Assembly (NCBI RefSeq): GCF_015223195.1
Contig: NZ_JADFUA010000004.1
Coordinates: 1-64,000, forward strand
Direction of reading: 5' to 3'
DNA from: Chitinilyticum piscinae
GTDB lineage: Bacteria > Pseudomonadota > Gammaproteobacteria > Burkholderiales > Chitinibacteraceae
DNA length: 64,000 nt
Part shown: piece by piece, positions 7,410 to 16,950 of the stretch
Layout of the letters: the number at the start of each line of letters is the position of its first letter
Numbering within the stretch: the first letter of the stretch is position 1
Position numbers and translations under genes: made by a program
Notes under the pieces: generated by a model
The model's database searches: none
Seen by the model: the letters and a program-made list of their open reading frames with translations, nothing else
What the model was told of the DNA's origin: nothing

Positions 7410-8909
7410 ATGTGGCTGAGCCCCTTTCTGATCCATCCCTGGCCCAGTCTGCTGGGCAGCGGCATCATGCTTTTCGGGATACTGTGGTGGCGTGACCCGC
7501 AGGAACGTGGTTCGCTGCGACTGACCCTGTTGCTGGCCGGAGCCGGGCTGGCGGCCTATGGCAGCAGCAATCTCTGGCTTGAGCATGGACTGGGCAAGGC
7601 CGGCGCACTGATTCCAGAGTTGTTGCGCTTGCTGCTGGGCATGCTCTACTTGCGTCTGATCGGGCTGGTGCTGTTCCGCGTGTTGTTGCCGCTGCTGCAT
7701 TATCGCCCTTTGCGTATTGCCGAGGACATGGCGCTGCTGGCTGCGTATGCGGTCTGGCTGATGCTGCGCCTGCGTGAAGCCGGCCTTGATCTCTCCCAGC
7801 TGGTCACCACCTCGGCTGTCATGACGGCGGTGCTGGCCTTTTCCATGCAGGACACGCTGGGCAATATCCTCTCGGGAATCGCATTGCAGGCGGATCAGTC
7901 GCTGCGGCTAGGGCAATGGGTAAAGGCCGGGGAATTCAGCGGGCGGGTCAGCCAGATCGGCTGGCGATCGACCCAGCTGGAAACACGCAGTGGTGAAACC
8001 GTCGTGATCCCGAATGGCTGGCTGATGAAGAACGCCTTTGTCGTGCTGGGGCGACAAGTTGGCGAGCAGTCGGCATGGCGGCGCAATATTGCGCTGGAGC
8101 TCGATGCCGCGCTGGCTCCCGCGCGCATCATCGCCGTGACGGAGCAGGCGCTGGCTGACACCTCGATCGAGGGGGTCGCCAGTGAGCCGCCCCCCTCAAC
8201 GGTGCTGATGGGTAGTCAGGAGGGTGTTGCCCATTATGTCGTGCGCTACTGGCTGACCCGTTTTCAGGCGGACGACCTGACTGATTCACACGTCAGGGCC
8301 CACCTGCTGGCAGCACTGGGGCGGCAAGGAATTGCACCGCTGGCGCGACGCCAGTTCGAATTGCTTAATCGTCAGCCGGATGCCCAGGCACAGCTATCGC
8401 CGACCGAATTGCACAATCGTTGTGCTGCATTGCAGCGTATCGAGTTGTTTGCCAGCCTCAGTGAGCAAGAGCGCATCCAGCTGGCCGAGGAATTGCTCTA
8501 TGCCCCTTTCGAAAAAGGGGATGTCATTACCCGCCAGGGCGCGGTGGCGCACTGGCTGTATATTTTGACCTTCGGCACGGTGGAAATCTGGCTTGATTAC
8601 GGACATCCGCAGGCGCGGATGCTGGGGACGCTTGGCGAAGGCGAGATTTTCGGCGAAATGGGCATGATGACCGGCGCACCCAGAATGGCAACCGTGGTCG
8701 CGGCAAGCTATGTCGAGTGTTATCGGCTTGATCGCAAGGGCTTTCAGGCCATTCTGGCTGCAAGGCCCGAGCTGGCGGAGTCCATTTCCCAAGTGCTCTC
8801 ACACCGCCAGCAGGCCAATGCCAATCACACTGCCGCAGCCAGCGCGAACGCGGTCAGTGCTCACGGCGAATTACTGGCACGCATCCGTCACTTCTTCGGC
8901 CTGGATTGA
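7410..8909 (+). CDS. MscS-family channel with C-terminal cyclic-nucleotide-binding domain
   Basis: A 499-residue inner-membrane protein. Four hydrophobic helices occupy about residues 5-150. The MscS pore helix and beta domain follow (AVLAFSMQDTLGNILSGIAL, then WVKAGEFSGRVSQIGWRSTQ and ETVVIPNGWLMKN). The C-terminal 140 residues form a cNMP-binding fold with PFEKGDVITRQGAVAHWLYI and a phosphate-binding-cassette region GEIFGEMGMMTGAPRMATVV. The family (bCNG-type MscS proteins) couples nucleotide binding to channel gating, though many members respond weakly to stretch. The RBS GGAGG at 7399-7403 fixes the ATG. The stop overlaps the convergent hydrolase gene by 22 bases. Confidence 0.92.
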   Translation: MWLSPFLIHPWPSLLGSGIMLFGILWWRDPQERGSLRLTLLLAGAGLAAYGSSNLWLEHGLGKAGALIPELLRLLLGMLYLRLIGLVLFRVLLPLLHYRPLRIAEDMALLAAYAVWLMLRLREAGLDLSQLVTTSAVMTAVLAFSMQDTLGNILSGIALQADQSLRLGQWVKAGEFSGRVSQIGWRSTQLETRSGETVVIPNGWLMKNAFVVLGRQVGEQSAWRRNIALELDAALAPARIIAVTEQALADTSIEGVASEPPPSTVLMGSQEGVAHYVVRYWLTRFQADDLTDSHVRAHLLAALGRQGIAPLARRQFELLNRQPDAQAQLSPTELHNRCAALQRIELFASLSEQERIQLAEELLYAPFEKGDVITRQGAVAHWLYILTFGTVEIWLDYGHPQARMLGTLGEGEIFGEMGMMTGAPRMATVVAASYVECYRLDRKGFQAILAARPELAESISQVLSHRQQANANHTAAASANAVSAHGELLARIRHFFGLD

Positions 8910-9742
8910 TCCGTGCCAAGCCCGTGTTCGCGGAACCAGGCCAGCATGTTCTGCCAGCCGTCCTGTGCCGCTGCCGCGTTGTAACTCGGGCGATAGTCCG
9001 CGTTAAAGCCATGTTCCGCATCAGGGTAGACAATGATCTTGCTGCCGCTCTTGGAGCCAAGTGCCTGACGCATGCTGTCCACGCTTTGCATGCTGATTCC
9101 CTTGTCGCGACCGGCATAGAGGCCGAGCACCGGCACACGCAATTCAGCAGCAATATCGAGCGGGTACTGTGGCGTTAGTGGAGTCTGCTCGCCACCAAGG
9201 CGGCCATACCAAGCCGCCGCTGCGCGGATGGCCGGGTTGTGCCGCGCATACAGCCAGCTGATGCGTCCGCCCCAGCAGAAACCGGTGATGCCACTTCTGG
9301 CCGGGTCGCCCCCGTGGCGGGCGGCCCAGCGCAGTGCAGCATCCAGATCCGCCAGCACTTGCTCATCGGGAACCCGACTGACAATCGTGCGGATCAGCTC
9401 AGCGATATCACTGTATTGGCGCGGATTGCCTTCACGGAAAAACAGTTCCGGCGCTATGGCCAGATAGCCGCAGCCGGCCAGTCGCCGGCACAGATCCTGA
9501 ATGTGTTCATGTACGCCAAAAATCTCCTGAATGACCAGAATCACCGGGAGCGGAGCTGCGGACTCCAGCGGTGCTGCATGAAAAGCGGGAATGCTGCCAT
9601 CGGCAACGGGAATCTCGCTGAAGCCGGTTTGCAGTCCGGCAGCAGGGGTGACGATGGTTGTTGCACTGACCGGGCGAACTGCGAGGGCAAAACCGGTCGC
9701 AAGCAGGCCTTCGAGCAGGCTACGACGTGGCAATGTTTGCAT
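8888..9742 (-). CDS. Exported dienelactone hydrolase family protein
   Basis: A 284-residue alpha/beta hydrolase. The N-terminus MQTLPRRSLLEGLLATGFAL has a twin-arginine-like start and a hydrophobic stretch, so export (possibly by Tat) is likely. The dienelactone hydrolase triad is visible: nucleophile Cys in GITGFCWGGR, Asp in LYAGRDKGI and His in YPDAEHGFNADYRPSY. IQEIFGVHEHIQDLCRRLA is the conserved oxyanion-side segment. The natural substrate is unknown; only some members act on dienelactones, and no chlorocatechol genes lie nearby. It is convergent with the channel gene. Confidence 0.93.
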   Translation of the reverse strand: MQTLPRRSLLEGLLATGFALAVRPVSATTIVTPAAGLQTGFSEIPVADGSIPAFHAAPLESAAPLPVILVIQEIFGVHEHIQDLCRRLAGCGYLAIAPELFFREGNPRQYSDIAELIRTIVSRVPDEQVLADLDAALRWAARHGGDPARSGITGFCWGGRISWLYARHNPAIRAAAAWYGRLGGEQTPLTPQYPLDIAAELRVPVLGLYAGRDKGISMQSVDSMRQALGSKSGSKIIVYPDAEHGFNADYRPSYNAAAAQDGWQNMLAWFREHGLGTDQSRPKK

Positions 9743-9881
9743 GAGGGCTCCGCAGATGAAGTATCAGCTCAGCATAGGAGTCCCACTTGCAAACGGCAAT
9801 ATAGGGGTATGCAAATAAAAGGCAATAAATAAAATGTGTTTGGATGTATATGGTTATGGGTATGCTTGGCGGTGTGGCCGA

Positions 9882-9910
9882 TTGGAGAACTGCAGACATA
9901 CTGCTATAGT
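9882..9910 (+). promoter_or_regulatory. Sigma-70-type promoter of the psiF-like gene
   Basis: TTGGAG (9882-9887), a 17-base spacer and TATAGT (9905-9910). Transcription would start about 28 bases before the psiF-like ATG at 9945, whose RBS GGAG is at 9936-9939. No convincing Pho box was seen. Confidence 0.55.
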
Positions 9911-9944
9911 CAGCGGGCAATTAACCTACCGAATGGAGTCTGCA

Positions 9945-10211
9945 ATGAAGCGTCTTGTTTGTCTTATCTCCGGCCTGCTGTTCAGCGGTATGGTCATGGC
10001 CGCTACACCCGCTGAAACGTGCGCAGCCCAGGCTGCAGAAAAAAAACTGGCCGGTGCAGCGAAGAACAGTTTCACCAAGAAATGCGAGAAGGACACTGCT
10101 GCCGCAGTGACTCAGCGTTGTGAGGGCGCCGCCAAGGACAAGAAACTGGCAGGGGCAGCCAAGACTAGTTTTGTGAACAAATGCGTCAAGGATGGTGGGC
10201 CCGCGCAGTAA
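9945..10211 (+). CDS. PsiF-repeat small periplasmic protein
   Basis: An 88-residue protein with signal peptide MKRLVCLISGLLFSGMVMA. It has two near-identical repeats, EKKLAGAAKNSFTKKCEKD and DKKLAGAAKTSFVNKCVKD, which are the PsiF repeats known from the E. coli phosphate-starvation-inducible protein PsiF. Cysteines bracket each repeat and may form disulfides. Its molecular role is unknown in all species. The ATG at 9945 is chosen over the in-frame ATG at 9933 because the RBS overlaps the latter. The gene is monocistronic between a promoter and a strong terminator. Confidence 0.85.
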   Translation: MKRLVCLISGLLFSGMVMAATPAETCAAQAAEKKLAGAAKNSFTKKCEKDTAAAVTQRCEGAAKDKKLAGAAKTSFVNKCVKDGGPAQ

Positions 10212-10224
10212 TCGGTCTGGTTTG

Positions 10225-10261
10225 AAACAAAAACACGCAGCAACGCTGCGTGTTTTTGTTT
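10225..10261. terminator. Bidirectional Rho-independent terminator (psiF-like / prfC)
   Basis: AAACAAAAACACGCAG, loop CAA, then CGCTGCGTGTTTTTGTTT: a GC-rich stem with A-rich and T-rich tails, so it works on both strands. It serves the psiF-like gene on + and can serve prfC on -. Confidence 0.88.
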
Positions 10262-10328
10262 GTACGAACCACGGGCAGGCTTCGCTACGAGCGTGGGTAA
10301 CGCAAACCGCATTTAGCGGGATTGCGCT

Positions 10329-11918
10329 TTAAAGCGTGACCGCATGCTCGCGAGTAGCGTGGAATTGCAGCTTCGGCCAGCGTTCCTGGATCAGCTCGAG
10401 GTTGACGCGGCTGCTGGCCAGATAGGCCAGACTGTCGGCCGCATCGCGCGAGAGGTTGTTGACCAGATTCTTTTCAAAATCCGCCAGCATGCGTGCATCG
10501 TCGCAGGTAACCCAGCGGGCCGTGTAGATGCTGGTGGATTCGAAAATGGCCTCGACGCCATATTCGTTCAATAGCCGCGAGGCTACGACTTCGAACTGCA
10601 GCACGCCGACTGCACCAAGAATCAGGTCGCCACCGTTCAGCGGCTTGAATACCTGCACGGCACCTTCTTCACCGAGCTGCTGCAGCCCTTTCTGCAATTG
10701 CTTGAGCTTCAGCGGATTCTTGATGCGCACCACGCGGAACAGTTCGGGGGCAAAGTAGGGGATGCCGGTGAAGGACAGCACTTCACCCTCGGAGAACGAA
10801 TCACCGATCTGGATATTGCCGTGGTTGGGCAGGCCGATGATGTCGCCGGCGAAAGCTTCTTCAATCTGCTCACGACCCTGCGCCATGAAGGTGACCACCG
10901 AATTGGCCGCAATATCGCGTCCGAGACGCAGGTGCTTGAATTTCATGCCACGCTCAAACCTGCCCGAGCACACCCGCAGGAAGGCGATGCGGTCGCGGTG
11001 CTTCGGATCCATGTTGGCCTGAATCTTGAACACGAAGGCGGAGAACTTTTCCTCATTCGGGTTGACCGCACGTACGGTAGCGTCACGCTCGCCCGGCGGT
11101 GGCGCCCAGTCAACCAGTGCGTTCAGAATCTCGCGCACACCGAAATTGTTGATCGCCGAACCAAAGAAGACCGGAGTGAGGGTGCCGGCAAGGAAGTCAT
11201 CCAGATCAAAGGGATGGCTGGCGCCCTGCACCAGTTCCAGCTCCATGCGGGTATTGCCGATTTCCAGCGGGAAGAGTTCATCCAGACGCGGATTGTCCAG
11301 CCCCTTGATGATCTCGACTTCATCCAGAGGACCCTGTCCCGGGGTAAAGATGATCACCTCGTCGCGCAGGATGTGATACACGCCGCGGAAGGTTTTGCCC
11401 ATGCCGATTGGCCAGGTGACCGGCGCGCAGCGGATCTTGAGCACGTTTTCGACTTCGTCGAGCAGCTCCAGATTGTCACGCACTTCGCGATCGTACTTGT
11501 TCATGAAGGTGACGATCGGCGTATTGCGCAGGCGGCAGACGTTAAGCAGCTTGATGGTTTGCTCCTCGACACCCTTGGCCGCATCGATGACCATTAGCGC
11601 CGAATCCACCGCAGTCAGTACGCGATAGGTATCCTCGGAAAAATCCTGGTGGCCCGGGGTGTCGAGCAGGTTGACCATGTGGTCACGGTATTCGAACTGC
11701 ATCACGGACGAGGCGACCGAAATGCCGCGCTGCTTTTCGATTTCCATCCAGTCGGATGCAGCAAATTTGCCGCCTTTCTTGCCCTTGACCGTACCGGCAC
11801 TCTGGATCGCGCCCGAAAAATACAGCAGCTTTTCGGTCAGCGTGGTCTTACCCGCATCGGGGTGGGAAATAATGGCAAAGGTGCGCCGGCTGGCGACTTC
11901 ACGGGCAATGTCGGTCAT
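10329..11918 (-). CDS. prfC: Peptide chain release factor 3
   Basis: A 529-residue translational GTPase that recycles RF1/RF2 from the ribosome after termination. The G motifs are clear: G1 HPDAGKTTL (residues 19-27), G2 region [13 protein letters not shown]3 DTPGHQDF and G4 NKYD. The position-specific segments [19 protein letters not shown] and the C-terminal [17 protein letters not shown] match RF3 rather than EF-G or LepA. Length is normal for the family. It stands alone between the bidirectional terminator and the histidine-kinase gene. Confidence 0.97.
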   Translation of the reverse strand: MTDIAREVASRRTFAIISHPDAGKTTLTEKLLYFSGAIQSAGTVKGKKGGKFAASDWMEIEKQRGISVASSVMQFEYRDHMVNLLDTPGHQDFSEDTYRVLTAVDSALMVIDAAKGVEEQTIKLLNVCRLRNTPIVTFMNKYDREVRDNLELLDEVENVLKIRCAPVTWPIGMGKTFRGVYHILRDEVIIFTPGQGPLDEVEIIKGLDNPRLDELFPLEIGNTRMELELVQGASHPFDLDDFLAGTLTPVFFGSAINNFGVREILNALVDWAPPPGERDATVRAVNPNEEKFSAFVFKIQANMDPKHRDRIAFLRVCSGRFERGMKFKHLRLGRDIAANSVVTFMAQGREQIEEAFAGDIIGLPNHGNIQIGDSFSEGEVLSFTGIPYFAPELFRVVRIKNPLKLKQLQKGLQQLGEEGAVQVFKPLNGGDLILGAVGVLQFEVVASRLLNEYGVEAIFESTSIYTARWVTCDDARMLADFEKNLVNNLSRDAADSLAYLASSRVNLELIQERWPKLQFHATREHAVTL

Positions 11919-12029
11919 GGGTATTAGGTATCTGGCTGGCGCAGCGTGCGCAGGCAGCGCCCGCAGTAGTCCGGGCGCTTAAAAAACGCGCAATTGTACG
12001 CGAAACAGGGCAGCTTTCACAGCGCAGGC

Positions 12030-14942
12030 TTAGAACAGATCCTGACCGTGCGCTGCACCCTGTGGCAGCAGCAGGCTGAAAATGGCACCGCCCAGCGGAT
12101 GGTTGCTGGCGATGATCGCACCGCCATGGTCTTCCATGATCTGCCGGCTGATGGCCAGGCCAAGGCCGGTGCCCCCGTCGACACGCAGTTTGCTGCTCTG
12201 GATGAATTTGTCGAAGATGGACTCCAGCTCTTCGTCGGGTACACCGGGGCCATGATCGCGCACCAGAATGCCAACCGCCGTTTCACCGGAGGGCAGGCGC
12301 AAATCCGCCTGGATGCTGACTTCAATGGCAGAATCCGCGGGGCTGAACTTGATGGCATTAGAGAGCACATTGACCACAACCTGGGTGATGCGTGCCCGAT
12401 CGAAGAGTGCCGCAATCTCCTGCCCCGTGCTTTCATCAATATGCACCGACAAATTGCGCGCACTGAGCAGCCCCCCCAGTTCGTTGGCGGCCGACTGGAC
12501 GATATCCAGCAGTGCACAGTATTCCTTGTCGTACTGCATCTTGTTGGCCTCCAGTCGCGACATGTCGAGCAGGTCGTTCAGCAGGACCAGCAGGCGCTGG
12601 CCAGAGGCATGGATGCGGTCGAAGTAGCGGATCAGGCTCGGGCCGGGCACCTTGTCCGCCTTGGCCATGCCGATCTCCGAGAAGGACAGGATGGCATGCA
12701 TCGGCGTGCGCAATTCGTGCGACATATTGGCGAGGAAGGTCGACTTGGCCTGGTTGGCCGCCTCGGCGGCTTCCTTGGCGTCAACCAGGTGGCGTTCGAT
12801 TTCCTTGAGCTGGCTGATGTTGGTGAAAAAGGCGAACAAGTGTTCGAGCTTGCCATCATCTGCATGAATGGCGCCGCTATTGATCAGGAAGGGGCGGCTT
12901 TCCCCATCGCGCGTCGGAAGTGTGACTTCACCAACATGGTTGTAGCCTGGATGCAGCTGGATTTCCTTGGGAAATACCTGACGGAAACACGGTTCGCCCC
13001 AGAGGAAGGCCGGGTCACGATCCAGTAGTTCCTCGCGGCTGAATCCCAGCATCAGACAGATGGCCGGGTTAATTTCCACCACGCGCTGTCGGTGGTTGAG
13101 CAGCAGGAAGCCATCCGCACTCTGGTCGATGACCGTCCGCTTGAGGCGTTCTGACTGCTTCAGGGTCTGTGCGGCGATGCGTTGTGCCGTGATGTCCTCA
13201 ATGACCGCAATCTCACCCTTGCTGGTGTCGCCAGGAACCAGCGATTTGATATTCACCATGGCCCAGAATGGCGAGTGATCGTGACGGTAGAGCTCGATTT
13301 CGTCGCGGTAGGCGCCACCACTGAGCAGTGCCTGGCTGATCTGGGCGCGTTTTTCGGTGTAATGGCTGGCTGACGCGAAAATGGTATGCGTCGGACGACC
13401 GATAATGTCGGATGCCGGGAATCCCAGCAGGATTTCAAAAGCCGGGTTGACCAGCCTGATCTTGCCCTGCACGGCCAGCATGATGGCCAGCGGGCTTGCA
13501 TCCAGAACGGTACTGACTTCCGCAGTCCGTTCGAGAACCAGCTCCTGCAACTGATCACGGTGGCGGCGCAATTCGGTTTGCGTCTGGATGCGCTGGCTGA
13601 TATCCCGGGCCGTGACGCACAGGTACTTGGTCGCCTGGTATTCGATCAGAGCCAGCGTGATTTCAACCGGCAGCAACTGGTCATCCTTGATGCGCAGCTG
13701 GGTCTCCAGCATCAGATGCTGTTTTTCCCGCAATTCGCTCCACAGGCTTTGCCATTTCTCGGCAGTGATCCGTGGCAGGAAATCGGTAAAGCGCAGGTGA
13801 TACCACTCGTTTTCATCCAGCCCGGCCAGCCGGATCAGGTTCTGGTTGGCGTAACTGAGGTAGCCGTCGCTGTCACACCACAGCACCGGATCAGGGCCGT
13901 GGTCAACCGTGAACTGGGTGAGGTAAAGCCGGGATTCAACCTGCTCGGCATGCCGGATCTGGCGGAACAGCAGATACAAGAGGCCGGTAATGACCAGCAT
14001 CAGCGCCAGAGTGGCAATGATGCGCAGCAGCGTGTCCTGTCGGTATTTCGCCAGCAAAACATCCTTGTTGCTGCTGACCATGACAATCAGCGGATGCGCG
14101 CCGCCGTGTTCATGGAAGGACACCAGCTCGGTCTGTCCGGTTTTCGGGTCAGTCCATTCTTTGTTGAGGGTGTCACCTTCAGCCTGTTTGCCGGATAGGG
14201 CGGGCATCATCGGGCGTTCATTATTGCCCAGTTCGCGATCATTGAATGGGTAGTTGAGCAGGATGGTGCCATCATCAAGCATCAGGCGTACGGATTGCCC
14301 TTCGGTCAGATGCAGCGATTTGTAGAAATCCAGGAAATAGGCCGGTTCAACGGCTGCCAGCAGTACCCCGCCGAAGCTGCCATCCGGGCGGTTAACCCGC
14401 TGGGTGACCGGGATCAGCCATTTGCCGTCAGTACGGGAAATGACTGGCTGACCAATCTGGCTGCGGGTATCGGGGTTGCTGCGGTGAAACTTGAAATAAC
14501 TGCGATCGGACAGATCAATGCGGCGGGCTGGAAATTCCAGTCCATGGGTGTGGATGAAGCCCTGACTGTCGATGGTGATAATGCCGCGAATCTGCGGAGT
14601 CAACGCCTTCTTGCTGACCAGCATCTGGTACATGTCGGCCTGATTGCTCCCATCTACCCCGTTGCTGCGGGTGAGGATTTCGCCCAGATTGTCGAGAGCC
14701 TGCTCTACCGAAATGAAACTGCGCGCAGCATGTTCGTCCAGAGAACGAGCCAGCCCTACATTTTGCTGAACCGCCTGGTTGAGCTCGTGCCGGTATTCGC
14801 GGATCGATACCCAGATTGCCGAGAGGATGACGGCCATGCTCAGCAGGAAAAACACCAGCAGCAGTCCGAGCCGGAGTCGGGACAGGGAAGGGTTGCCTGC
14901 TCCGGGGAGCATGGGTGGGCGGCTGCTGCGCAGTGATTTCAT
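12030..14942 (-). CDS. Membrane sensor histidine kinase with Cache and several PAS domains
   Basis: A 970-residue protein. TM1 is at about residues 28-50 and TM2 at about 308-332, enclosing a ~260-residue periplasmic double-Cache sensor (contains SFISVEQALDNLGEIL and LSDRSYFKFHRSNPDTRSQI). Three PAS/PAC units follow in the cytoplasm (about 345-470, 480-600 and 610-725), then a HisKA dimerisation helix with phospho-acceptor His742 in NMSHELRTP. The HATPase domain has the N box VVNVLSNAIKFSP, G1 DHGPGVPDEE and G2 GGTGLGLAIS. No receiver or output domain is fused and no response-regulator gene is adjacent, so its partner is elsewhere. The start overlaps the uup stop by 4 bases (ATGA), suggesting translational coupling. 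Confidence 0.93.
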   Translation of the reverse strand: MKSLRSSRPPMLPGAGNPSLSRLRLGLLLVFFLLSMAVILSAIWVSIREYRHELNQAVQQNVGLARSLDEHAARSFISVEQALDNLGEILTRSNGVDGSNQADMYQMLVSKKALTPQIRGIITIDSQGFIHTHGLEFPARRIDLSDRSYFKFHRSNPDTRSQIGQPVISRTDGKWLIPVTQRVNRPDGSFGGVLLAAVEPAYFLDFYKSLHLTEGQSVRLMLDDGTILLNYPFNDRELGNNERPMMPALSGKQAEGDTLNKEWTDPKTGQTELVSFHEHGGAHPLIVMVSSNKDVLLAKYRQDTLLRIIATLALMLVITGLLYLLFRQIRHAEQVESRLYLTQFTVDHGPDPVLWCDSDGYLSYANQNLIRLAGLDENEWYHLRFTDFLPRITAEKWQSLWSELREKQHLMLETQLRIKDDQLLPVEITLALIEYQATKYLCVTARDISQRIQTQTELRRHRDQLQELVLERTAEVSTVLDASPLAIMLAVQGKIRLVNPAFEILLGFPASDIIGRPTHTIFASASHYTEKRAQISQALLSGGAYRDEIELYRHDHSPFWAMVNIKSLVPGDTSKGEIAVIEDITAQRIAAQTLKQSERLKRTVIDQSADGFLLLNHRQRVVEINPAICLMLGFSREELLDRDPAFLWGEPCFRQVFPKEIQLHPGYNHVGEVTLPTRDGESRPFLINSGAIHADDGKLEHLFAFFTNISQLKEIERHLVDAKEAAEAANQAKSTFLANMSHELRTPMHAILSFSEIGMAKADKVPGPSLIRYFDRIHASGQRLLVLLNDLLDMSRLEANKMQYDKEYCALLDIVQSAANELGGLLSARNLSVHIDESTGQEIAALFDRARITQVVVNVLSNAIKFSPADSAIEVSIQADLRLPSGETAVGILVRDHGPGVPDEELESIFDKFIQSSKLRVDGGTGLGLAISRQIMEDHGGAIIASNHPLGGAIFSLLLPQGAAHGQDLF

Positions 14943-16846
14943 GTGGCAGATTGCTGCTGCTTCGCTTCGAGGGTTTCCCAGCGATCGAGCTTAACCATCA
15001 GTTCTTCATCAATGGCCTCGATTCTAGCCTGCATTTCGCGGGCTTTCAGCGGTGCACTGCGATACAGCTCGGGATCAAGCAGCGACTGTTGCAAATCAGT
15101 CTGTTCGGCTTCCAGTGCGGCGATTTCGTCGGGCAGACGCTCCAGCTCCCGTACTTCGTTGAAGCTCAGTTTGACCGAGCTGCGCTTGCGCTCGCTGGCC
15201 TGCTTTGCGGTCGCTTCGGTCGGGCGGGGCGCTGGACTTGCTTGCGCGGCCCGCATCCGTTCTCGGGCGATCAGCCAGTCGGCATAGCCGCCGGCATTTT
15301 CATACAGCTTGCCCTCACCTTCGAAAGCAATGACCTGGGTGACGACATTATCGAGAAATTCCCGATCGTGGCTGACCAGGAATACGGTGCCGGGGTAATC
15401 TGCCAGCAGGCCTTCCAGCAATTCCAGCGTGTCGATGTCCAGATCGTTGGTCGGTTCGTCCAGCACCAGAATGTTGGCCGGCTTGGTAAACAGCTTGGCC
15501 AGCAACAGCCGGTTGCGCTCGCCGCCGGAGAGTGCCTTGACCGGACTGCGGGCGCGCTCGGCCGGAAACAGGAATTCTTCCAGATAACCCATGACGTGCT
15601 TTTTCTGGCCGCCGATCTCGACATAATCCTTGCCGTCACCCACCACATCGATCAGCGCCTGTTCCTCATCCAGCTGCTCGCGGAACTGATCGAAGTAGGC
15701 CACCAGCTGATTGGTACCGAGCTTGATCACACCGCTATCCGCCTCCAGCTCGCCCAGAATGAGTTTGAGCAATGTGGTCTTGCCTGCGCCGTTGGGCCCA
15801 ACCAGGCCAATGCGGTCGCCGCGCAACAGGCGGGTGGTGAAATCCTTGATCAAGGTACGTCCGCCGAAGCCCTTGCTGACATGTTCCAGCTCGGCGATCA
15901 GCTTGCCCGAACGTTCGCCGGCATCCAGCTGGAAGGACACATTGCCGACGCGGTCACGACGGGCGGCTCGATCACGGCGCAACTGCTCCAGCCGGCGCAC
16001 CCGGCCTTCATTGCGAGTACGGCGTGCTTCGATGCCCTTGCGGATCCAGACCTCTTCCTGGGCAAGAAACTTGTCGAATTTGCGGTTGACGGTTTCTTCC
16101 TGCTGCAGCAGATCCGCCTTGCGCAGCTGGTAGGCGGCAAAGTTGCCCGGAAAACTCAGCAACCGGCCACGATCCAGCTCGATGATGCGGGTCGAGACAT
16201 TGTCGAGGAAACGGCGGTCATGCGTGATGAACAGCACGCTGCCGGCAAAACCCTTCAGCAGGGTTTCCAGCCACTCGATCGCGGCAACATCCAGGTGGTT
16301 GGTTGGCTCGTCCAGCAGCAGCAATTGCGGCTCCTGCACCAGCGCGCGCGCCAGCGCCACGCGCTTCTTCCAGCCCCCGGACAGGTTACTGATCGGGGTA
16401 TCTGCCGGTAAGTCAAGCTGACTGAGGGTTGCAGAGATAAGGGAGTCGATGCGCCAGCCATCGCGCGCCTCCAGTTCATGCTGCAGTTCGGTCAGGCGGG
16501 CCAGCGCCGCTTCGCTGCCATCCAGATGGCTGGCAGCATGGTGGTAATCCAGCAGCAGCTGGCGCAGGGCCCCCAGTCCGTCGGCAACCGCTTCGAAGAC
16601 ACTGTGCTGAGGGTCGAATTGCGGCTCCTGCGGCACAAAGGCCACCCGCACGTCGTCCATGATGCGGATGATGCCGTCATCCAGTTTCTGCAGGCCGGCC
16701 ACGGCTTTCAGCAGCGACGATTTACCGGCGCCGTTGCGCCCGATCAGCCCGACTCGTTCGCCAGGTTCGACCACGAAGCTGGCATCATCCAGCAAGGCCC
16801 AGTGGCCAAAAGCAAGGTGGGCATGTTCGACAAGCAGCAAGGGCAT
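14939..16846 (-). CDS. uup: ABC-F family ATPase Uup
   Basis: A 635-residue soluble protein with two ATP-binding cassettes and no membrane domain. Walker A motifs are GRNGAGKS (36-43) and GPNGAGKT; signature motifs are LSGGWKKR and LSGGERNR; Walker B segments are LLLLDEPTNHLD and ILVLDEPTNDLD. The interdomain linker and the C-terminal lysine/glutamate-rich coiled coil (DEIAALEAEQTDLQQSLL...) identify it as Uup, an ABC-F protein acting on the ribosome, with reported DNA-binding and transposon-excision phenotypes. The ATG at 16846 is chosen because it gives the usual N-terminus MPLLLVEHAHLAFG; a start 21 bases upstream is less likely. It is the first gene of a two-gene unit with the sensor kinase. 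Confidence 0.94.
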   Translation of the reverse strand: MPLLLVEHAHLAFGHWALLDDASFVVEPGERVGLIGRNGAGKSSLLKAVAGLQKLDDGIIRIMDDVRVAFVPQEPQFDPQHSVFEAVADGLGALRQLLLDYHHAASHLDGSEAALARLTELQHELEARDGWRIDSLISATLSQLDLPADTPISNLSGGWKKRVALARALVQEPQLLLLDEPTNHLDVAAIEWLETLLKGFAGSVLFITHDRRFLDNVSTRIIELDRGRLLSFPGNFAAYQLRKADLLQQEETVNRKFDKFLAQEEVWIRKGIEARRTRNEGRVRRLEQLRRDRAARRDRVGNVSFQLDAGERSGKLIAELEHVSKGFGGRTLIKDFTTRLLRGDRIGLVGPNGAGKTTLLKLILGELEADSGVIKLGTNQLVAYFDQFREQLDEEQALIDVVGDGKDYVEIGGQKKHVMGYLEEFLFPAERARSPVKALSGGERNRLLLAKLFTKPANILVLDEPTNDLDIDTLELLEGLLADYPGTVFLVSHDREFLDNVVTQVIAFEGEGKLYENAGGYADWLIARERMRAAQASPAPRPTEATAKQASERKRSSVKLSFNEVRELERLPDEIAALEAEQTDLQQSLLDPELYRSAPLKAREMQARIEAIDEELMVKLDRWETLEAKQQQSAT

Positions 16847-16915
16847 GGAGGTAACCGCGACAGGCAAAGACGCGATTATAAACGTGGCGGCGGTTACACA
16901 GTGACCTTCTTCCGT

Positions 16916-16944
16916 TTGGGAACTGGCGCCCCAGCCCGTAGAAT
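16916..16944 (+). promoter_or_regulatory. Promoter of the MltF-like gene (leaderless candidate)
   Basis: TTGGGA (16916-16921), 17-base spacer, TAGAAT (16939-16944). The ATG at 16951 lies 6 bases after the -10 box, where transcription would normally begin, and no Shine-Dalgarno sequence can fit between. The mRNA is probably leaderless. Confidence 0.55.
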
Positions 16945-16950
16945 CCGCCC

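Noticed and set aside
7263-7700. N-terminal extension of the Sel1/SLT transglycosylase up to 7700
   Set aside because: The extra residues are Gln-rich low complexity, would remove the signal peptide from the N-terminus and overlap the divergent channel gene.
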